Positions 1-6,552 of a stretch of 14,103 nt of DNA are shown here, piece after piece; positions within the stretch are counted from its first letter, which is position 1; each line of letters starts with the position of its first letter. This stretch comes from Solimonas sp040754295 (GTDB taxonomy: Bacteria; Pseudomonadota; Gammaproteobacteria; Nevskiales; Nevskiaceae): positions 1 through 14,103 of the forward strand of contig JBFMCQ010000088.1 in the NCBI GenBank assembly GCA_040754295.1, given 5' to 3'. Under the pieces are notes generated by a model. The model had not been told where the DNA came from. It ran no database searches and saw only the letters and a list, made by a program, of their open reading frames with translations. Position numbers and translations under genes: made by a program.

Positions 1-3
1 CCC

Positions 4-17
4 GCCCGTAGACGGGC
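4..17 (-). other. Small GC-rich stem-loop downstream of nifK
   Basis: Arms GCCCGT (4-9) and ACGGGC (12-17) form a perfect inverted repeat about 43 bp beyond the nifK stop. The central gap is only 2 nt, so a folded form would have about five pairs and a 4-nt loop. No T-run follows on the minus strand within the window, so it is not a convincing intrinsic terminator. It may be an mRNA 3'-end or intercistronic structure like those after nifH and nifD. The 59 bp before the window edge hold no complete gene. Confidence 0.3.
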
Positions 18-59
18 CGTACGGGAGAGAGCCGCGCCGGCGACAACGCCCACACAGGA

Positions 60-1619
60 TCAGCGGATGATGTCGTAGGAGTAGTCGGTCTTCGCCGGGA
101 TGATGGTGTTGGCGTCCAGCGCCTCGAAGAACTCGTCGAGGAAGGTCACCAGCAGGCGCATCGCACCCTCATAACCCCAGGTCGGATAGACGTGGTAGTG
201 GTGGCGATCGAAGATCGGGAACACCAGACGGATCAGCGGCGTGCCCGTATCACGCTCAAGATACTTGCCGTAGGTGTTGCCGATGAGGAAATCGACCGGC
301 TCGGTGAACAGCAGCGAGCGCATGTGCCAGAGGTCGCGCTTGGGATAGACCTTGCACTCCTTGCCGTAGGGCGAGGCGTCGAACAGCGCCTGGACCTTGG
401 CCGCCCAATCCTCGGTGCCGTTGGTCGCGAGCACGTGCGCGGGCTCGGCGCCGAGTTCGAGCAGGAACTGCGTGTAACCCAGCATCTGGTCGGGATCGCC
501 GTACAGCGCGTAGCGCTTGCCGTGCAGATGCGCCTGGCTGTCGGCCATCGCGTCGACGAGGCGGCCGCGCTCCTTTTCGAGCTGCTCGGGGATCGGCTTG
601 CCCGTCAGTCGCGAAATCTCCATGAGGAACCGGTCGGTTCCGGCCACGCCGCAGGGCGCATTGAGGACCACGACTTCCTGGCCGTGTTCGCGGATGAACT
701 TGGCGGTCTTTTCGCAGCAGAACTCCTGGAAGACGATGGTCGCCTTGGCGTTGAGCGCCTTCTCGACCTGCTCCTTGGTCGTGCCGCCCTCGTACATGCG
801 AAACTCGCCGTCCGTCGGCGTGTTCCAGACGTCGGAGGGATCGCAGAGGATCGTGTACTCGACGCCGAACAGCTCGAAGATGCGCTTGATCTCCTTCATG
901 TTGCCGACGACGAAGCCGTCGAAGCCGCCGATGAAGTTGATCGATTCGTTGGGCTCGCGCTTGAGCGGCTCGGTGGTGCCGGCCTTGCCGTCCCAGAAGT
1001 GCTTGAGCACGCCGAGCAGCGCGTTGTCGTAGCCGGTGATGTGGCTGCCGACGAAGGCCGGCGTGTGCGCGAACGGCACGTCGAAATCGGCCGGCACGCT
1101 GCCCTTCTGCTTGGCGTTCTTGATGAACGCGTCGAGGTCGTCGCCGATGACTTCCGCCATGCAGGTCGTCGACACCGCGATCATCTCGGGCTTGTAGAGG
1201 TTGTAGGTGTTGGCGAGGCCGTCGATCATGTTGTTGAGGCCGCCGAACACCGCCGCGTCCTCGGTCATCGACGAGCTGACGCAGGACGTCGGCTCCTTGA
1301 AGTGCCGCGAGAAGTGCGAGCGGTAGTAGGCCACGCAGCCCTGCGAGCCGTGCACGAAGCTCAGGGTCTTGTGAAAGCCGTTGGCGACGTAGACGGCGCC
1401 CAGCGGCTGGCAGGCCTTCGCCGGATTCACCGTCAGCGAATCACGCGCGAAGTTCTTTTCCTTGTACTCGGCGGTCTTCGTCCACTCGACGATTTCCTTG
1501 ATCTTCGCGTCCGGGTGGTTGAACTCGAAGTTTTCCTTCTTGTTGCGGAACAGCTCCTGGTACTCCGGCTCACGGAACAGCAGCTCGTGATCGAGAACCT
1601 TTTCGGCACTCTGCGGCAT
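60..1619 (-). CDS. nifK: Nitrogenase molybdenum-iron protein beta chain NifK
   Basis: NifK is the beta subunit of the alpha2beta2 MoFe protein (dinitrogenase). It holds half of each P-cluster, which passes electrons from NifH to the FeMo-cofactor. The 519-residue product is close to the family length (Azotobacter NifK is about 523). P-cluster ligands are visible: Cys70 in KACQPLG, Cys95 in GSQGCVAYYRSH and Cys153 in STTCMAEVIGDD. Ser192 in PAFVGSHITGYDN matches the serine near the P-cluster (Ser188 in Azotobacter). The C-terminus ends in the usual tyrosine-rich tail (DYSYDIIR). The ATG start is supported by AGGAG about 9 nt upstream on the minus strand. It is the third gene of nifHDK, 83 bp after nifD. 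No delta subunit gene (vnfG/anfG) lies between D and K, so this is the Mo-type enzyme. I see no frameshift or missing ligand. Confidence 0.98.
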   Translation of the reverse strand: MPQSAEKVLDHELLFREPEYQELFRNKKENFEFNHPDAKIKEIVEWTKTAEYKEKNFARDSLTVNPAKACQPLGAVYVANGFHKTLSFVHGSQGCVAYYRSHFSRHFKEPTSCVSSSMTEDAAVFGGLNNMIDGLANTYNLYKPEMIAVSTTCMAEVIGDDLDAFIKNAKQKGSVPADFDVPFAHTPAFVGSHITGYDNALLGVLKHFWDGKAGTTEPLKREPNESINFIGGFDGFVVGNMKEIKRIFELFGVEYTILCDPSDVWNTPTDGEFRMYEGGTTKEQVEKALNAKATIVFQEFCCEKTAKFIREHGQEVVVLNAPCGVAGTDRFLMEISRLTGKPIPEQLEKERGRLVDAMADSQAHLHGKRYALYGDPDQMLGYTQFLLELGAEPAHVLATNGTEDWAAKVQALFDASPYGKECKVYPKRDLWHMRSLLFTEPVDFLIGNTYGKYLERDTGTPLIRLVFPIFDRHHYHVYPTWGYEGAMRLLVTFLDEFFEALDANTIIPAKTDYSYDIIR

Positions 1620-1659
1620 GACACTGGACTCCTATCGATGCATCCTGGTTCGCCGGGCG

Positions 1660-1688
1660 GGGAGCGCCGTCCTCGCGGCGGCGCTCCC
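1660..1688 (-). other. Stem-loop between nifD and nifK
   Basis: A perfect 10-bp inverted repeat, GGGAGCGCCG (1660-1669) and CGGCGCTCCC (1679-1688), with a 9-nt loop lies in the 83-bp gap between the nifD stop and the nifK start. No T-run follows, and nifK has its own ribosome-binding site just beyond. An mRNA processing or stability element, or a partial attenuator setting the nifD:nifK ratio, is more likely than a terminator. The function is inferred; the pairing is directly visible. Confidence 0.6.
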
Positions 1689-1702
1689 TGCTCGCAGCAT
1701 TC

Positions 1703-3166
1703 TTACGCGGCCTTCTTCCACGGCGCCTTGGCCAGCGACCAGACCGGCGAGCTGATCGCCATGTCCATGTCGCGCGCGAAGATCGCGAAGCCGTCGTAGC
1801 CGTGGTACGGACCCGAGTAGTCCCAGCTGTGCATCTGGCGGAACGGCACGCCCATCTTCTGGAACACGTACTTTTCCTTGATGCCCGAACCGACGAGGTC
1901 CGGCTGGATCTTCTCGACGAACTTCTCGAACTCGTAACCGGTCACGTCGTCGTAGATCAGCGTGCCGTCCTTGACGTAGTGCGTCGTGCGCTGGTAGTCG
2001 TCGTTGTGGCCGAACTCGTAGCCGGTGCCGACCACGTCCATGCCGAGGTCCTCGTAGGCGCCGATGACGTGGCGCGGGCGCAGGCCGCCGACGAACAGCA
2101 TGACCTTCTTGCCCTGCAGGCGCGGCTTGTACTTGGCGATCACCGCGTCCATCAGCGGGCGATACTTGGCGATGACCTTCTCGGCATTGGCCTTGATGGT
2201 GTCGTCGAAGTGGCTGGCGATCTCGCGCAACGACTTCTCGATCATCGTCGGGCCGAAGAAGTTGTACTCGACCCAGGGCACACCGAACTTCTCTTCCATG
2301 TGCCGGCTGATGTAGTTCATCGAGCGGTAGCAGTGCAGCACGTTGAGCTTGGCCTTCGGCGTGTTCTCGAGCTCGGCGATCGTGCCGTCGCCCGACCACT
2401 GCGCGATCACGCGCAGGCCGATCTCTTCGAGCAGGATGCGGCTCGACCAGGCGTCGCCGCCGATGTTGTAGTCGCCGATGATGGCGACGTCGTACGGCGT
2501 GCTGACGAACTCCGGACGCTTGTTCGGATCGGCCTTGTCGAACACCCAGTCGCGGATCGAGTCGTTGGCGATGTGGTGGCCCAGCGACTGGCTCACGCCG
2601 CGAAAGCCCTCGCAGCGCACCGGCACGATGGTATGGCCGTTGTACTGCTTGTTCTTCTTCTTCGAGACCGCCTCGATGTCGTCGCCGATCAGGCCGATCG
2701 GGCATTCCGACTGGATCGAGATGCCCTTGTTCAGCGGGAACAGCTCCTGGATCTCGTCGATGATCTTCTCCAGCTTCTTGTCGCCGCCGAAGACGATGTC
2801 CTTCTCCTGGAAATCGGAGGTGAACTGCATGGTCACGAAGGTGTCGACGCCCGTGGTGCCGATGTAGTAGTTGCGGCGCGCGGCCCAGGAGTACTGGCCG
2901 CAGCCCACGGGCCCGTGGCTGATGTGGATCATGTCCTTGATCGGGCCCCAGACCACGCCCTTGGAGCCGGCGTAGGCGCAGCCGCGGATCGTCATCACGC
3001 CCGGCAGCGACTTGATGTTCGACTTGACGCCGCAGTCCGGCTTGCCTTCCTCGAACTGGCCGAGGTGCTTGGCGCGACGCTTGGCCATCTTTTCCGGATA
3101 GGCCTTGAGGACTTCGTCGATCAGCGCCTTGTTGGCCGCTTTCTGCTCTTCAACGGTGACGCTCAT
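1703..3166 (-). CDS. nifD: Nitrogenase molybdenum-iron protein alpha chain NifD
   Basis: NifD is the alpha subunit of the MoFe protein and carries the FeMo-cofactor where N2 is reduced. The 487-residue product is the normal length. P-cluster ligands are Cys63 (RGCAYAGSKG), Cys89 (GPVGCGQYSW) and Cys155 (QSECPIGLIGDD). FeMo-cofactor ligands are Cys279 (NVLHCYRSMNYI) and His446 (FRQMHSWDYSGPYHG). The substrate-site histidine pair is at 197-198 (SQSLGHHIAND), and the valine that controls substrate access in Azotobacter is kept in GSKGVVWGP. The ATG start follows AGGAG with 6-nt spacing. It is the second gene of nifHDK, 105 bp after nifH and separated from it by a large hairpin. Absence of a delta-subunit gene and the close match to Mo-type NifD argue against VnfD or AnfD. 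I see no anomaly. Confidence 0.98.
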   Translation of the reverse strand: MSVTVEEQKAANKALIDEVLKAYPEKMAKRRAKHLGQFEEGKPDCGVKSNIKSLPGVMTIRGCAYAGSKGVVWGPIKDMIHISHGPVGCGQYSWAARRNYYIGTTGVDTFVTMQFTSDFQEKDIVFGGDKKLEKIIDEIQELFPLNKGISIQSECPIGLIGDDIEAVSKKKNKQYNGHTIVPVRCEGFRGVSQSLGHHIANDSIRDWVFDKADPNKRPEFVSTPYDVAIIGDYNIGGDAWSSRILLEEIGLRVIAQWSGDGTIAELENTPKAKLNVLHCYRSMNYISRHMEEKFGVPWVEYNFFGPTMIEKSLREIASHFDDTIKANAEKVIAKYRPLMDAVIAKYKPRLQGKKVMLFVGGLRPRHVIGAYEDLGMDVVGTGYEFGHNDDYQRTTHYVKDGTLIYDDVTGYEFEKFVEKIQPDLVGSGIKEKYVFQKMGVPFRQMHSWDYSGPYHGYDGFAIFARDMDMAISSPVWSLAKAPWKKAA

Positions 3167-3186
3167 GTCTGTCTCCTGTTGGGATT

Positions 3187-3269
3187 CGAGAGTGGAGGGA
3201 GGAGAGTCGGGGCCCGGCGGGGAATGCCGGAGCCCGCAGCGGGCTCCGGCTCTCGACTCTCGACTCTCG
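3187..3269 (-). other. Large layered stem-loop between nifH and nifD
   Basis: The core is a 12-bp perfect inverted repeat, GCCGGAGCCCGC (3226-3237) and GCGGGCTCCGGC (3239-3250), centred on one base; in RNA it would be about 10 pairs with a small loop. Outer layers can also pair: GAGAGTCG (3202-3209) with CGACTCTC (3254-3261 or 3261-3268), and CGAGAGT (3187-3193) with ACTCTCG (3263-3269). The right arm contains a 7-bp tandem repeat, so pairing can slip by one unit. It starts just after the nifH stop and ends before the nifD ribosome-binding site. Hairpins at this position in other nif operons are known to stabilise or partly terminate nifH mRNA; that role here is inferred. Confidence 0.7.
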
Positions 3270-3271
3270 TC

Positions 3272-4147
3272 TCAGGCCGCGACCGCAGCCTTGCCGACCT
3301 GCGTCTCGTCGATCTGCTTCATGATGCCGTGCTCCATCAGCAGGTCTTCGAGCTCATCCATCGTGATCGGCGTCGGGATCACGCCGTTGCCGGCGTTGGC
3401 GTGAATCTTCTGCGCCAGCGTGCGGTACTCGTTGGCCTGCTTGGATTCCGGGTCGTACTCGATGACCGTCATCCGACGCAGCTCGGCGTGCTGCACGATG
3501 TTGTCGCGCGGCACGAAGTGGATCAGCTTGGTCGACAGCTTCTTGGCCAGCGACTCGGCCAGTTCCAGCTCCTTGTCGGTCTGGCGCTCGTTGCAGACCA
3601 GACCGCCGAGGCGCACGCCGCCGGAGTTGGCATACTTGAGAATGCCCTTGGAGATGTTGTTGGCCGCGTACATGGCCATCATCTCGCCCGACATGACGAT
3701 GTAGATTTCCTGCGCCTTGTTCTCGCGGATCGGCATCGCGAAGCCGCCGCAGACCACGTCGCCGAGCACGTCGTAGGACACGTAGTCGACACCGTCGTAG
3801 GCGCCGTTCTCCTCGAGGAAGTTGATCGAGGTGATGACGCCGCGGCCGGCGCAGCCGACGCCCGGCTCCGGACCGCCGGACTCGACGCAGCGGATGTCCT
3901 TGTAGCCGACCTTCATGACGTCGTCGATCTCGAGATCCTCGACCGAACCGGCCTCGGCGGCGAGCGAGAGGATGGTGTCCTGCGCCTTGCTGTGCAGGAT
4001 CAGGCGGGTCGAATCCGCCTTCGGGTCACAACCGACGATGAGAATCTTCTGGCCCATCTCGGCCAGCGCCGCGAGCGTGTTCTGCGAAGTGGTCGACTTG
4101 CCGATACCGCCCTTGCCGTAAAACGCGATTTGTCTCAGAGAAGCCAT
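3272..4147 (-). CDS. nifH: Nitrogenase iron protein NifH (dinitrogenase reductase)
   Basis: NifH is the homodimeric Fe protein that hydrolyses MgATP and passes single electrons to NifDK; it is also needed for cofactor and P-cluster maturation. The 291-residue product has the P-loop GKGGIGKST (residues 11-19), the GCDPKADST motif, and the two [4Fe-4S] ligands Cys99 (GVGCAGRGV) and Cys133 (DVVCGGFAMP). Arg102 matches the arginine ADP-ribosylated by DraT in some diazotrophs. An in-frame TTG six bases upstream is rejected: AGGAG at 4155-4159 sits 7 nt before the ATG at 4147 but only 1 nt before that TTG. The C-terminus ends in an alanine-rich tail (GKAAVAA). The one-residue-shorter NGAYDGVDYVSYD segment, compared with Azotobacter NifH, resembles the type I recall from many beta/gamma diazotrophs. 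It is the first gene of nifHDK, driven by the sigma-54 promoter upstream. Confidence 0.98.
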   Translation of the reverse strand: MASLRQIAFYGKGGIGKSTTSQNTLAALAEMGQKILIVGCDPKADSTRLILHSKAQDTILSLAAEAGSVEDLEIDDVMKVGYKDIRCVESGGPEPGVGCAGRGVITSINFLEENGAYDGVDYVSYDVLGDVVCGGFAMPIRENKAQEIYIVMSGEMMAMYAANNISKGILKYANSGGVRLGGLVCNERQTDKELELAESLAKKLSTKLIHFVPRDNIVQHAELRRMTVIEYDPESKQANEYRTLAQKIHANAGNGVIPTPITMDELEDLLMEHGIMKQIDETQVGKAAVAA

Positions 4148-4154
4148 TTTCAAA

Positions 4155-4159
4155 CTCCT
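4155..4159 (-). promoter_or_regulatory. Ribosome-binding site of nifH
   Basis: AGGAG on the minus strand lies 7 nt upstream of the ATG at 4147. It decides between this ATG and an upstream in-frame TTG (4151-4153), which would leave only 1 nt of spacing. Confidence 0.85.
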
Positions 4160-4301
4160 GAATTGCGGTTAGGTTTTCCGCAGCGCGCGGATGATTTCCC
4201 ATCGCGAGCGCCGCACTGCCACCGGTCTGCAGCCCAAGGCCTTTTATAGGTCTTCGTCTTAAGCCACTCGTCGGCAAGACATCGCGGTGCAAGGCCCTTG
4301 G

Positions 4302-4317
4302 AGCAACGCGCGTGCCA
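4302..4317 (-). promoter_or_regulatory. Sigma-54 (RpoN) -24/-12 promoter of nifHDK
   Basis: The minus strand reads TGGCACGCGCGTTGCT, which fits the RpoN consensus TGGCACG-N4-TTGCW throughout. The GG of the -24 element (4316-4315) and the GC of the -12 element (4304-4303) have the obligatory 10-bp spacing. Transcription should start near 4291, giving a leader of about 140 nt before nifH. With the upstream NifA sites this makes nifHDK a NifA/RpoN-dependent operon. Confidence 0.95.
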
Positions 4318-4396
4318 TCCGGCTGCATGCGCATTAGCAGCATGTATTCATTGGGTTTTATTTTCCTGTCGGGCATTTTTTGGCCGGCGATGAGAT

Positions 4397-4412
4397 TGTC
4401 CGAAACCCGACA
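4397..4412 (-). promoter_or_regulatory. NifA upstream activator sequence, proximal
   Basis: TGT-CCGAAACCCG-ACA is an exact match to the NifA site TGT-N10-ACA. Its centre is about 113 bp upstream of the predicted nifH start of transcription, within the usual range for this enhancer-binding protein. The site is palindromic and could also serve the divergent genes. Confidence 0.88.
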
Positions 4413-4425
4413 AAATCGCTGGCGA

Positions 4426-4441
4426 TGTGACCTAGAGAACA
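4426..4441 (-). promoter_or_regulatory. NifA upstream activator sequence, distal
   Basis: TGT-GACCTAGAGA-ACA is a second exact TGT-N10-ACA site. Its centre is 29 bp further from nifH than the proximal site and about 142 bp from the predicted start of transcription. Tandem NifA sites are common at nifH promoters. Confidence 0.83.
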
Positions 4442-4512
4442 TCGCCGTGGGCGCGCCGCGCGCTGCGCACGCATCGATGTAAATCAGCCTGTTACGCAGT
4501 CGTGTCGTCCTG

Positions 4513-4536
4513 CCTGCGCAGCGGCCTGCGCAGCGG
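4513..4536. repeat. 12-bp tandem repeat, two copies
   Basis: CCTGCGCAGCGG occurs twice head to tail (4513-4524 and 4525-4536). Each copy contains the 8-bp palindrome CTGCGCAG. It lies about 58 bp before the globin start codon, where a regulator of the globin operon could bind. No known regulator is recognised; it could also be a simple duplication. Confidence 0.6.
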
Positions 4537-4593
4537 TATGAAGGTTGCGTCAGTGCCCTGTACGCACCGGGTACACACCGACCGAAATCCGCC

Positions 4594-5037
4594 ATGCCGC
4601 AAGACACTCCCACTGCCGGCGCCGCGCTCACGCACTACGCGCGTCTGGGCGGACATATCGCCGTCGAACACCTCGTAGAAGAGTTCTATGCGCGCATGGA
4701 CCGGCTGCCCGAGGCACGCGGGATCCGCGCGCTGCACCCGCCCGATCTCGCGCCGGTCAAGGCCGTGCTCGTGCGTTATCTGTGCGAGTGGCTCGGCGGC
4801 CCGCCGCTGTACTCGACCGAGCGCGGCCACCCTCGCCTGCGCCGCCGGCACCTGCCTTTTCCGATCGGCATCGCCGAGCGCGACGCCTGGATGGCCTGCA
4901 TGCGCGGCGCGCTCGCCAGCGTCTGCGTCGATCCGGACCTGCGCGAAACCCTCACGCAGGCTTTTTTCCGCACCGCCGATTTCATCCGCAACACCGACAC
5001 CTCCACCGGCAGCACCACCACAGGAACACCCGCATGA
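4594..5037 (+). CDS. Group 2 truncated haemoglobin (2/2 globin)
   Basis: This is a 147-residue haem protein of the trHbO class, expected to bind O2 or NO in the cytoplasm. Visible signatures are the opening YARLGG, the B-helix Tyr32 in EEFYARM, the WLGGPPLYS segment (66-74), the proximal haem ligand His86 in RRRHLPFPIG, and Trp99 in DAWMACM at the G8 position typical of group 2. The C-terminus is a Thr/Ser-rich low-complexity tail after the globin fold. The ATG start lacks a strong Shine-Dalgarno sequence, but the fold begins close behind it. It overlaps the next gene by ATGA, so the two are probably co-translated. Being divergent from nifH, it may guard nitrogenase from O2 or NO, or supply O2 to respiration at low tension; nif-linked globins are known in some cyanobacteria. 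That role is inferred from position. Confidence 0.92.
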   Translation: MPQDTPTAGAALTHYARLGGHIAVEHLVEEFYARMDRLPEARGIRALHPPDLAPVKAVLVRYLCEWLGGPPLYSTERGHPRLRRRHLPFPIGIAERDAWMACMRGALASVCVDPDLRETLTQAFFRTADFIRNTDTSTGSTTTGTPA

Positions 5038-5624
5038 GCGTCTTTTCCGATTCCGCACTGGCAAGCCTCGAGGCCGAGGGCCGCTTGTTCAATCCCGTGT
5101 TCAGGGGCAAGACCGGCGTCGCCGGCCGCTACGGCTTCCGCGGCGAAATCGCGCTCAGGTTCGCGCCGAGGCTGGCCGACGAGGCGCGTCCGCCGGAGAT
5201 CCTCGCCGAACAGGTCATGGTGATCGCCGAAGCCGGCAAGCCGACGATTCCCTTCCTCGCCTGCTACCTGCTGTCGTTCGAGTACCTCAAACCGCTGGTC
5301 GAGGCACTCGGTGACGCGATCGACGAGAACGGCAAGTACTTCCTGTTCTGCAACAACATCGATCTGTCGGCGCGCTACACGGTGCCCTACGGCGGCGCGA
5401 GCTTCCACGTGCTGCCGATCGACGAAGCGACCGCGTACAACGAACTGCTGGAACTGCTCTACATCGAGCGCAACGATCTCAAGAAGCTCGACACCGGTGC
5501 CAAGCTCGACGCGATCTACCAGGCCGCGCAGGGCTACACGACGAGGTTTCCGGAGATCTCGTACGAGCAAGGCCTCGAGCGGATGGGTCCGGTGCGCAAC
5601 CCGAACGAGAACCGGCCGGTCTGA
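5034..5624 (+). CDS. Unrecognised 196-residue protein in the globin operon
   Basis: I do not recognise this family. The start is the ATG at 5034, which overlaps the globin stop (ATGA) and has AGGA 8 nt upstream at 5022-5025; the frame stays open further upstream, but that part only shadows the globin gene. The product seems cytoplasmic: no signal peptide, and a single moderately hydrophobic stretch (IPFLACYLLSFEYL, about 73-86) too short and mixed for a clear membrane helix. It holds two isolated cysteines (in LACYLL and LFCNNID) and no CxxC or P-loop. The N-terminal half is mixed, with GKTGVAGRYGFRGE; the C-terminal half is probably helical and rich in Leu, Glu and Tyr. The tail is charged (RNPNENRPV). 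Codon use matches its neighbours. A nif-related or globin-partner role is possible from context alone. Confidence 0.85.
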   Translation: MSVFSDSALASLEAEGRLFNPVFRGKTGVAGRYGFRGEIALRFAPRLADEARPPEILAEQVMVIAEAGKPTIPFLACYLLSFEYLKPLVEALGDAIDENGKYFLFCNNIDLSARYTVPYGGASFHVLPIDEATAYNELLELLYIERNDLKKLDTGAKLDAIYQAAQGYTTRFPEISYEQGLERMGPVRNPNENRPV

Positions 5625-5751
5625 TGGATGCCGGCCGCCGTATCCTCGGCAGCGCCGCCTCGCCGGTAAGGGCTGCAAGGATGCTCGACCGGTCCGCCAA
5701 CCGGGACGAGCGTCGATCGTGTCATCGAGGTCGCCATGGCTGCGGCGACGC

Positions 5752-6552
5752 TCAACCGAACCGGAACCCCGAGGTGGCGATGCCCCAGACGTGACCGGCG
5801 AACACGCGCCGCCCCGCGTCGCCGCCGGCTGCGCCGGCCGCCACCATCAGCGGCAGCAGGTGTTCCTCGCGCGGATGCGCCTGACGCGCGCACGGCGCGC
5901 GCTCCCAGGCCTGCAGGCGCGCAGCGCGTTCGGCGGCATCCGGCAGTTCGACCGTCTGCGCGAGCCAGGCGTCGAACTCGGCCGCGGCGCGCTCGCCGGC
6001 GCCGCCGAAGCCGCGCATGTTGTGGTAGCTGTAGCCGCTGCCCACGATCAGCACACCCTCGTCGCGCAGCGGCGCGAGCGCGGCGCCGGCGCGCAGGTGC
6101 TCGGCCGCGGACAGAGGGCGGCGCAGCGACAGCTGCACGATCGGCACCTCGGCCTGCGGGTAGATCAGCAGAAAGGGCACGAACACGCCGTGGTCGAAGC
6201 CGCGCACGTCATCGGCCAGCGCCGGCAATCCGGCGCCGGCGAGCAGCGACACGATGCGCCGCGCCAGCGCCGGATCGCCGGGCGCGGGATAGCGCAGCGC
6301 GTAGGTGTGCGGCGGAAAGCCGTAGTAGTCGTAGATCAGCGGCGGCTGCGCCTGCGCGGTGACGCGGTACTCGGGCGCCTCCCAGTGCGCGCTCACCACC
6401 GCGACCGCGCGCGCCCGCGGCAGTGTCGCCGCCAGCCCGCGCAGCCAGTCGCCGAGCGCCTTCCAGGTATCCGGCGGATCCCACTCCATGAAGAAGCAGG
6501 GGCCGCCGCCGTGCGAGATGAACAGCGTCGGCATCCTCGCGGCATTCGACAT
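5752..6552 (-). CDS. LigB-like extradiol aromatic ring-opening dioxygenase (YgiD/DODA type)
   Basis: This 266-residue protein belongs to the class III extradiol dioxygenase family that includes 4,5-DOPA dioxygenase and E. coli YgiD, which open catechol-type rings with a bound metal. Signatures in order: LFISHGGGP with His14, VVSAHWEAP with His56, the substrate-pocket segment PPLIYDYYGFP (70-80), RGFDHGVFVPF with His121, GSGYSYHNMR with His177, and HPREEHLLP with His226 and His231. By analogy with YgiD, His14, His56 and His231 would bind the metal. The ATG at 6552 has GGAG about 6 nt upstream; a second Met (residue 7) lies just before the fold and is a less likely start. It converges on the globin operon (127-bp gap) and diverges from the next gene. 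The natural substrate cannot be read from sequence, and a link to nitrogen fixation is not evident. Confidence 0.9.
   Translation of the reverse strand: MSNAARMPTLFISHGGGPCFFMEWDPPDTWKALGDWLRGLAATLPRARAVAVVSAHWEAPEYRVTAQAQPPLIYDYYGFPPHTYALRYPAPGDPALARRIVSLLAGAGLPALADDVRGFDHGVFVPFLLIYPQAEVPIVQLSLRRPLSAAEHLRAGAALAPLRDEGVLIVGSGYSYHNMRGFGGAGERAAAEFDAWLAQTVELPDAAERAARLQAWERAPCARQAHPREEHLLPLMVAAGAAGGDAGRRVFAGHVWGIATSGFRFG

Larger units (their letters stand above)
4148..4593. other. Divergent regulatory region between nifH and the globin gene
   Basis: This 446-bp gene-free stretch separates minus-strand nifH from the plus-strand haemoglobin gene. Reading leftward toward nifH it holds two NifA sites, an AT-rich segment (about 4340-4380), a sigma-54 promoter and a leader of about 140 nt. 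The AT-rich segment could be where IHF bends the DNA, but I find no clean match to WATCAANNNNTTR. On the globin side it holds a 12-bp tandem repeat and only a weak GG-N10-GC pair. No RNA gene or small ORF is supported. Confidence 0.7.

Noticed and set aside
1703..4147. Vanadium or iron-only nitrogenase
   Set aside because: No delta subunit gene lies between D and K, and NifD closely follows Mo-type sequence and length.
4151..4153. TTG as an upstream start for nifH
   Set aside because: It would be only 1 nt from the AGGAG. The ATG at 4147 has 7-nt spacing and gives the standard N-terminus.
192..4249. Long plus-strand open frames of 535 and 815 codons opposite nifHDK
   Set aside because: They lie antisense to full-length nif genes. 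Their Asp/Val/Arg/His-rich composition is what GC-rich codons give when read on the other strand. They have no recognisable domain.
4340..4380. IHF site between the NifA sites and the nifH promoter
   Set aside because: The segment is AT-rich but the best match I found to WATCAANNNNTTR has three mismatches, so no site is annotated.
4448..4466. Sigma-54-like TGGGCGC...GCTGC facing the globin gene
   Set aside because: It is an accidental GC-rich match that lacks the CAC and TTGC parts of the elements; a better-placed weak pair lies at 4543-4556.
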